Positions 22,841 to 27,059 of a DNA stretch of 27,059 nucleotides are shown in pieces (position 1 is the first letter of the stretch; each line of letters opens with the position of its first letter). The DNA comes from an uncultured Flavobacteriales bacterium (GTDB lineage: Bacteria > Bacteroidota > Bacteroidia > Flavobacteriales > Weeksellaceae). Location of the stretch: contig CALJKL010000017.1 of NCBI GenBank assembly GCA_937973555.1, positions 1-27,059 of the forward strand, given 5' to 3'. The notes below the pieces were generated by a model. It had not been told where the DNA came from. It searched no databases and worked only from the letters and a program-made list of their open reading frames with translations. The position numbers and the translations under genes are program-made.

Positions 22841-23848
22841 TTATTCTAGAAACCAACTATATGGAGAGCTATTGTCTAGTAATGCTTCACCTATTCCAGA
22901 GGCTAAATCAAATGAGTTTACACTTCTTTGTAGAAACAGATCTATGTAGCTAGACTTATTAGCTCCTGTAAAGAGATTATACATCTTCCAGAGGTTAATG
23001 TCCCCAGATTCATTTCTAGCAAAGCTTTCATCTAAGAAATAATCCCTTGCAACCGCATTCACTTGTGAATCATTGAACTGCAAAGAGGGTATATGCTTTT
23101 TCTGTTCTTTAGGTAGATATTGATGTAATCTGCATTTACCTAAGATTTGCGCAAACTGACTTTCAGATATAGATTGTCTCGTAAGGGATTGCATCTGTAA
23201 TACATGCTGCTCCATTTGGTAAGACTGTATGACTTCCAAAATCTTCATGTACAACTGTTGTGTATCACTAGCTCTTAGATCTTCTACAAAACCGTCACTA
23301 GAAACACACATGTTACAGCATACCATGTTTTTAAAGCCTATGAAGAATTTAAAATGTTCCAAAGACTTCTTGTTATACAAGTTTTCTTGGTTATATGCTC
23401 TTACTCCACCTATTGTAAGTGTAAGCTCATTTCCTGCTATGTCTCTTGTAAATCCAGGGATTTCTATAGCAAAAGCAATGCGTTCATAATAGATGGTCTT
23501 TTCATGCTCCAGTAATTCACTGGCTGCTTTATGAATGGCATTGGGTGTTCTGCCCTTAATGGTATGCGAAACTCTTATTTCAGGTTTCAAAAGCAGATGA
23601 TTGCCAAATACAGAATTTGTAGCAGCTATAGAAGCGTCAATGAACTCCTGATGTGAAATGGTTCTTTCATTGTCTTTGGAGAAGACAGGTATAATACAGT
23701 CATGCTTAAGATGTGTAACTGTAACTTCTTGAGTATTCGCTTCAATAAAAGGTTTTCTTTTTGCCTCTTTTGTAGCTATTGTTTGAGGTACTTCCATAAC
23801 CTCAATATCCTCTATGATTTCATGAGGACTGTAGATTTGTAATTCCAT
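22841..23848 (-). CDS. DUF3871 family protein
   Basis: This is a 335-residue protein. An upstream ATG at 23902 would overlap the small gene at 23868, so the start at 23848 (MELQIYSPHE) is preferred, 19 bp after that gene's stop. It matches the Bacteroidota-specific DUF3871 pattern by eye: IKGRTPNAIHKAASELLEHE, IPGFTRDIAGNELTLTIGG and a C-terminal LWKMYNLFTGANKSSYIDLF. The last segment also resembles DUF932 phage/plasmid-like proteins. Two cysteines lie in MVCCNMCVSSDG. There is no signal peptide or membrane helix. It sits with a recombinase-like ATPase and a small membrane protein in one minus-strand unit. Function unknown; a role in element replication or recombination is plausible. Confidence 0.78.
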   Translation of the reverse strand: MELQIYSPHEIIEDIEVMEVPQTIATKEAKRKPFIEANTQEVTVTHLKHDCIIPVFSKDNERTISHQEFIDASIAATNSVFGNHLLLKPEIRVSHTIKGRTPNAIHKAASELLEHEKTIYYERIAFAIEIPGFTRDIAGNELTLTIGGVRAYNQENLYNKKSLEHFKFFIGFKNMVCCNMCVSSDGFVEDLRASDTQQLYMKILEVIQSYQMEQHVLQMQSLTRQSISESQFAQILGKCRLHQYLPKEQKKHIPSLQFNDSQVNAVARDYFLDESFARNESGDINLWKMYNLFTGANKSSYIDLFLQRSVNSFDLASGIGEALLDNSSPYSWFLE

Positions 23849-23867
23849 AATATTTTTTTTAGTTAAG

Positions 23868-23993
23868 TTATGAGGTGCATCTAATGGTAACATAGATGGC
23901 AAGAGCTATAAGTAGAAAATTAAATACTAGCTTCATTATAGCCCAAAATAGTTCATAATCATCACCAGAATTGTTAGATTTTGGCTTATTCAT
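23868..23993 (-). CDS. 41-residue single-span membrane protein
   Basis: An ATG at 23993 lies inside the end of the ATPase gene (overlap of 8 bp, ATGAATAA) and gives MNKPKSNNSGDDYELFWAIM, followed by a single hydrophobic helix (residues ~21-37, KLVFNFLLIALAIYVTI) and a basic-cysteine end, RCTS. The N-terminus is acidic and polar. It is too short for most gene callers, but the overlap with the upstream stop and the 19-bp gap to the DUF3871 start argue that it is a real, translationally coupled gene. The function is unknown. Membrane localisation amid presumed DNA-handling genes is notable. Confidence 0.55.
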   Translation of the reverse strand: MNKPKSNNSGDDYELFWAIMKLVFNFLLIALAIYVTIRCTS

Positions 23994-24858
23994 GATAATT
24001 ACCATTAAGATTATGTTTTGGTAGATGTTGTATTGCCTCCCTTCTAAGAAGATTTGCTTTGCTGTTCAGTTCTTTTTCCTTTGTTCTAACAAGAGGATTG
24101 GTTTTATAGAGCTGAGTCAATTCATCTAGATTATTGCAAGCATTGATAAGGTCTACAGGATTTCCGTCTTCAATTTGAGGATTTGTATCTACACACCAAT
24201 TCATGATTTTTTCCCCAGTACTTTCATCAATTTTGAATGAAATTTTATTGTTGAAGAGCTGGGTTCTGTCTTTGGTACAGGTAGCATTGTGGTTGATATC
24301 AATTTCAAATACCAAAGTGAAATCATATTCTAGCCCATCACGCTGTATCATCTTCATACCAACCTTTTCAGGAACGCTCTTGCCATTCTTTTCGGAGAGT
24401 ACATACTCTTGCTTACTGCGAACGGTAGCAATAATATGCTTCTGTGAGGTAAGGATTTTTTGAACGAGTGCATTGTGCCTTGGTGTAAGTTTAGCCCAAT
24501 TGGTAAAACTGTTACCCACCATACCACTGTGAATGTCTAATATTCCTCCGTCACCTTCCCATTCATGAGAAATAGAATCAATAATGATAACCTCCATATC
24601 TGCTTTTTCGCATACTTCAATCGCTTCCATGTAGCGTTCAGGGGTGAAAGGTGCAGAAAGCGTAAGCACATTGTATTCTCCCAAATGAGAATAGAGGTCA
24701 GCAGAATGATTTTCTGTATCAATCACTGCAATTTTTTTCCAGTCTTTGCAAAGACCATGAGCAAGGGTGAGTGAGGAGTAGGTTTTCCCACTACCAGAAG
24801 GCCCTTGTAGTGCACAGCGAATTTTTGCTTGTGCTCTGTTTGATTTTCTTAAATTCAT
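23986..24858 (-). CDS. RecA-like AAA ATPase, Sak4-like single-strand annealing/recombination type
   Basis: This is a 290-residue cytoplasmic P-loop protein. Walker A is GPSGSGKT (residues 19-26, Lys25). After an AVIDTENHSADLYSH strand comes the Walker B strand MEVIIIDSISHEWEG (Asp94). QKHIIATVRSKQEYV and KMIQRDGLEYDFTLVFE then resemble the AAA_24/RecA-like fold used by phage Sak4-type recombinases. The C-terminal ~70 residues are less conserved and probably helical. Such proteins bind or anneal single-stranded DNA together with an SSB, but no SSB gene is visible here. It is the first gene of a unit that continues into the small membrane protein and DUF3871. The start at 24858 (MNLRKSNRAQ) places Walker A at the usual distance from the N-terminus. 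Confidence 0.8.
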   Translation of the reverse strand: MNLRKSNRAQAKIRCALQGPSGSGKTYSSLTLAHGLCKDWKKIAVIDTENHSADLYSHLGEYNVLTLSAPFTPERYMEAIEVCEKADMEVIIIDSISHEWEGDGGILDIHSGMVGNSFTNWAKLTPRHNALVQKILTSQKHIIATVRSKQEYVLSEKNGKSVPEKVGMKMIQRDGLEYDFTLVFEIDINHNATCTKDRTQLFNNKISFKIDESTGEKIMNWCVDTNPQIEDGNPVDLINACNNLDELTQLYKTNPLVRTKEKELNSKANLLRREAIQHLPKHNLNGNYHE

Positions 24859-25013
24859 AAGGTTTACATTTAAAAAGTTTAACTCTGGATTTATGGGTGG
24901 TATGTAAGTTGGTTATGAATTAAAATAGAGGGGGTAGGATGTTGTGGATTTTAATGGGGGATAGGTTGATGGGGTAGTGTCTAAGCTCTTTCACTCATTG
25001 AATTTCGCTCCTC

Positions 25014-25021
25014 CAAATATA
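25014..25021 (-). promoter_or_regulatory. -7 box TATATTTG upstream of the ATPase unit
   Basis: On the minus strand TATATTTG (25021-25014) matches TAnnTTTG. No TTG lies at the -33 spacing. It would give a leader of ~150 nt to the ATG at 24858. The stretch 24859-25354 otherwise holds no gene I can support, only this box, two terminators and a palindrome. Confidence 0.35.
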
Positions 25022-25132
25022 CCTGAAAATTGGTGTTAGCTATCTAATACCATTAGGAGTAAAGAAAGTATTTGTTTAGGATATATAAAAGAAAGTGGGA
25101 AAGTGTAGATAGTACTTGCTCTTTTGCATACA

Positions 25133-25160
25133 AAAAACCACCGCCCTAGCAGTGGTTTTG
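25133..25160 (-). terminator. Terminator-like hairpin, minus strand
   Basis: The stem AAAACCAC (25134-25141)/GTGGTTTT (25152-25159) with a 10-nt loop is followed on the minus strand by T residues (TTTTTTG). It is in the right orientation to end transcripts coming from the gene at 25355. Confidence 0.6.
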
Positions 25161-25209
25161 TAATAGTCATGTGGTAAAAGTGAAAAATTGACTTCATAAA
25201 ATTTTATTT

Positions 25210-25223
25210 CTCACTGCAGTGAG
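25210..25223. repeat. 14-bp perfect palindrome CTCACTGCAGTGAG
   Basis: CTCACTGCAGTGAG is fully self-complementary. It lies between two terminators in a gene-poor gap, downstream of the small gene at 25355. It could be a dimer-binding site. Nothing else supports this. Confidence 0.55.
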
Positions 25224-25233
25224 TATATTTCAC

Positions 25234-25268
25234 CAAAAAAACAGCAATCATTTGATTGCTGTCTTGTT
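25234..25268 (-). terminator. Intrinsic terminator of the small gene at 25355
   Basis: A perfect 10-bp stem ACAGCAATCA (25241-25250)/TGATTGCTGT (25253-25262) with a TT loop is flanked by seven A residues on the left, giving a T tract on the minus strand. A weaker T run on the other side may make it bidirectional. Confidence 0.82.
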
Positions 25269-25354
25269 TTTAATTGGTTCAATGTTTAATAATATTTTGA
25301 AACGATATTATACTATGAGTTAAAAGTGTTAATAACTTCGATAATTATAACAAT

Positions 25355-25573
25355 TTAAATTTCTTCATAATTATCAAATTCGAAACCATTAATATTAGCA
25401 ATGTAATGTAAAAATTCTTCAAAATTTTGATTTTCTGAATTATGAACTTCAATGCCATGTTTTAAACTACCGCCTTCTACTACAAAACAAACAAATTGAT
25501 CTGTTATTTTTTCATGAAAGTAATAAACAAATGCGACTGGCATTTCTCCTTTTTTTAATGTAAATTTTTTCAT
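25355..25573 (-). CDS. Small protein of unknown function
   Basis: This 72-residue protein begins MKKFTLKKGEMPVAFVYYFH. No signal peptide, membrane segment or known motif is seen. The second half is acidic (ENQNFEEFLHYIANINGFEF). A terminator closes the gene ~90 bp downstream, which supports it as a real unit. Upstream lies the G+C-rich hairpin island. I do not recognise a family. It may belong with the toxin-like genes upstream as an accessory or orphan immunity gene, but only position suggests this. Confidence 0.5.
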   Translation of the reverse strand: MKKFTLKKGEMPVAFVYYFHEKITDQFVCFVVEGGSLKHGIEVHNSENQNFEEFLHYIANINGFEFDNYEEI

Positions 25574-25628
25574 TTTTATAAGTTTATAATTAGTTTTTTT
25601 TATGTGATTTTGTTGTTATTATGTGGCA

Positions 25629-25665
25629 CACGCGAGCGACTCGCGCGGCAGCGGGGGTAACCGCT
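25629..25665. repeat. G+C-rich double-hairpin island
   Basis: A short G+C-rich block in AT-rich DNA contains CGCGAG (25631-25636)/CTCGCG (25640-25645) with a CGA loop, and AGCGG (25650-25654)/CCGCT (25661-25665). It lies in the ~200-bp gap between two minus-strand genes, has no coding potential, and resembles a dispersed intergenic palindrome unit. No T tract follows. Confidence 0.6.
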
Positions 25666-25770
25666 TATATAATTTTGGTCGTACTAATAATCACTTCAAT
25701 ATTTTAATTGTTTACTATCTTTTTTCTATCAATTTGTGATAGCGTACTCTTTTTTACTGACACGGGCGTA

Positions 25771-26508
25771 CTAGTGGGGTGCAGGAACTCTACCAATACC
25801 AATACTATATTTCTTTATATAATTATTAAGTGAATCCAAAGATTCATAATATATATCTTCTTTTTTTACGTAGTCATTTTCATTAGAATTAATAATCATG
25901 GTTACTAAAACCAATAAAAGTTTAATATTAGCATCATTGTTAATTTGATTTCCAATGATAAAATATTTTTTTTGGTGCTGATAGTAAATAATAGAAAATG
26001 AATTTTCATTTTCAGATGGAGAAATAATTTTTTTGATAGGTTTATTATCAGAAGAAATAATAGATAGAACAGCATTTATCCACTTTTTATTTATTTTATT
26101 AATAGTAATTAACCCCGATTTATTATTTTCTACATCATTAAAAATCAATTTATCATTAATAATTTTCGCGTCAAACTGCTTAACGCCACTTCCTTCAAGT
26201 CCTCTGGTATTATAAGAAATTATTAAACTATCAATATGAGTTTTTGTTTTATTCAATTCATACTCATTGCATAAAAAAACCGCATCCTGTTTTTTTATTT
26301 TTAGTTTTTCATTATCATATCCTAAAATAGAAATTGGTATATTTGGGTATGTTTGTTTCTTTTCTTGAAAAATGATAAACTGAGGATTATTATTACTATA
26401 ATACTGAAAAATATTATTTGAAATTTCTTTTTTTTTGCTACAAGAAGTCACAATTAGTGCAATGGTTAAAAAGCTATTTACTAAAAAGAATTTTTTTAAT
26501 TTGTTCAT
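25771..26508 (-). CDS. Lipoprotein, possible immunity-type partner of the upstream gene
   Basis: This is a 245-residue lipoprotein with lipobox VTSC at Cys23 (MNKLKKFFLVNSFLTIALIVTSC), followed by a basic SKKKE. The mature part is lysine/asparagine-rich with alternating beta-like segments (KSGLITINKINKKWINAVLS, SFSIIYYQHQKKYFIIGN). The ATG lies inside the end of the preceding gene (35-bp overlap, different frame), so the two are tightly coupled. In Bacteroidota, polymorphic effector genes are commonly followed by small immunity genes arranged like this, and envelope-facing immunity proteins are often lipoproteins. That reading is inferred from position and signal peptide only. No family is recognised. 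The start at 26508 is the only one that yields a proper signal peptide. Confidence 0.6.
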   Translation of the reverse strand: MNKLKKFFLVNSFLTIALIVTSCSKKKEISNNIFQYYSNNNPQFIIFQEKKQTYPNIPISILGYDNEKLKIKKQDAVFLCNEYELNKTKTHIDSLIISYNTRGLEGSGVKQFDAKIINDKLIFNDVENNKSGLITINKINKKWINAVLSIISSDNKPIKKIISPSENENSFSIIYYQHQKKYFIIGNQINNDANIKLLLVLVTMIINSNENDYVKKEDIYYESLDSLNNYIKKYSIGIGRVPAPH

Positions 26509-27032
26509 CGGTTCTTTTAATATTATTTTTTTGATATAAGACTTGTATTATCGGAACACCTAATTTTTCTGCAGATTGAGTTTTATCATTCATTTGATGT
26601 TCTAGATCAGTTGTTGAGGTTTTATCTTTGCTATCTCCATAATATTTACTATAATATTGAGGTGTATATCCATTTTTGTAATCCATTAATGCATCATAAC
26701 CTTTAGAAAAATCAAATTTCTTGTTGTCATAAAAGTCTAATGCTTTTGGAGTGATATGCTCTGCAAATTCGTGAGAAATATTTTCAATAGCTTGATCAGT
26801 AAAAGGAAGATTAGAAACGCTTACTTGAAAATTAAGCCTTCCATTTTCCATTAATTTTGGCGTTGTAATTCCATTAGCTTCAGGAATGTGAGTATCATTA
26901 TATTCTTTAACTGATTTTCCATTGTCAAATGTAATATCAATTCCTGCCTTGTCAAATTTGCCACTTTCTTTATATTCGTGACCAGCAATTTTTTGACCAG
27001 CTGAAACAAAATCTTTTAAAAAGTTTATTCCT
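26474..27032 (-). CDS. Unknown protein, C-terminal part; possible polymorphic-toxin end
   Basis: The frame is open from the last genuine base (27032) to the stop at 26474, giving ~186 residues. The apparent ATG/GTG at 27049 and the residues MCSSDL it would give are adapter sequence, so the true start lies beyond the contig. Visible segments are AGHEYKESGKFDKAGIDITF, NGRLNFQVSVSNLPFTDQAI, ENISHEFAEHITPKALDFYD and LGVPIIQVLYQKNNIKRTDE. There is no membrane segment. Soluble, C-terminal and followed by an overlapping lipoprotein gene, it could be the variable end of an Rhs- or filament-type toxin. No toxin family was recognised. Confidence 0.5.
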
Positions 27033-27059
27033 AGATCGGAAGAGCACACGTCTGAACTC
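27033..27059 (-). other. Illumina read-2 adapter (technical sequence)
   Basis: From AGATCGGAAGAGC at 27033 to the end the bases match the TruSeq read-2 adapter. This is not biological. Confidence 0.98.

Larger units (their letters stand above)
15494..27032. mobile_element. Putative integrative element at the 3' end of mnmE, left part
   Basis: Directly after an intact mnmE come inverted repeats, two small HTH proteins, a tyrosine recombinase, an SF3 helicase, a RecA-like annealing-type ATPase, a DUF3871 protein and assorted lipoprotein, orphan and toxin-like genes. These are typical element functions with no housekeeping gene among them. No phage structural, portal, relaxase or Tra genes are visible, so the class (satellite, mobilizable island or ICE left arm) stays open. 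The right end is not in the window: no second copy of the last 18 bp of mnmE was found by eye. The true left boundary within or just after mnmE is inferred. Confidence 0.7.

Noticed and set aside
22722..22949. 75-codon plus-strand frame over the leader and the end of the DUF3871 gene
   Set aside because: It overlaps a convincing minus-strand gene and promoter region, has no promoter of its own, and its composition looks like an antisense shadow.
24706..24715. TTCTGTATC-like match to the mnmE 3' end as a possible right attachment site
   Set aside because: Only nine bases match and they lie inside the ATPase coding sequence; not enough for an attachment core.
26756..26773. HEFAEH in the partial protein at 26474 read as a zinc metallopeptidase HExxH motif
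   Set aside because: There are three residues between HE and H (HExxxH), not two, so it does not match the metallopeptidase signature.
1..27059. CRISPR array, tRNA or rRNA genes
   Set aside because: No regularly spaced direct repeats with unique spacers were seen; the only tandem array (15676-15725) has no spacers. No tRNA cloverleaf or rRNA sequence was recognised, including at the mnmE junction.

Overview
The window is a contig in two unequal parts, bounded at both ends by Illumina library adapter sequence (1-49 and 27033-27059), so it is an assembled contig that was not trimmed. The first ~1.7 kb (50 to about 1690) is clearly more G+C-rich than the rest and has a different codon and ribosome-binding-site style (a clear Shine-Dalgarno appears at 346 on the minus strand). 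It carries the start of a secreted protein and an N-terminal fragment of a DEAD/DEAH-type helicase that breaks off abruptly. I read it as DNA from another bacterium, perhaps a Bdellovibrio-like proteobacterium, joined by chimeric assembly. A true insertion cannot be excluded.

From about 1690 onward the DNA is AT-rich and looks like a Flavobacteriales genome, probably Weeksellaceae (Chryseobacterium/Cloacibacterium type). The support is TAnnTTTG promoter boxes, lack of Shine-Dalgarno sequences, a remnant of a type IX secretion C-terminal signal, and the gene repertoire. Region 1729-15511 is chromosomal: pruA (proline catabolism), the pyruvate dehydrogenase E1 beta subunit, a KUP potassium transporter, a Fur-family regulator overlapping an OstA/LptA-like envelope protein, a GH89 alpha-N-acetylglucosaminidase next to a NagX/HGSNAT-like membrane acetyltransferase, a TlpA-type thioredoxin followed by a sorting-domain relic, and mnmE. 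Several units end in clear intrinsic terminators.

The 3' end of mnmE is followed at once by what looks like the left end of an integrative element (about 15494 to the contig end). In order: nested GTTACC/GGTAAC inverted repeats overlapping a near-consensus promoter; a run of 10-bp repeats; a zinc-ribbon + HTH protein; a tyrosine recombinase; an unknown protein; a second HTH/excisionase-like protein; an SF3 (D5/P4-type) helicase; and an unknown small protein. Then, on the minus strand, there is a cargo-like unit of an outer-membrane barrel and two lipoproteins, preceded by a long structured leader or small RNA. Next is a three-gene module of a RecA-like/Sak4-like ATPase, a 41-residue membrane protein and a DUF3871 protein. 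The window ends with a small orphan gene and an unknown partial protein overlapped by a lipoprotein gene, an arrangement that recalls effector-immunity pairs. The right attachment site is not in the window, and no phage structural or conjugation genes are visible. The element could therefore be a satellite or mobilizable island, or simply the left part of something larger.

Functional calls rest on recognition of motifs and family features by reading. No database search was possible.
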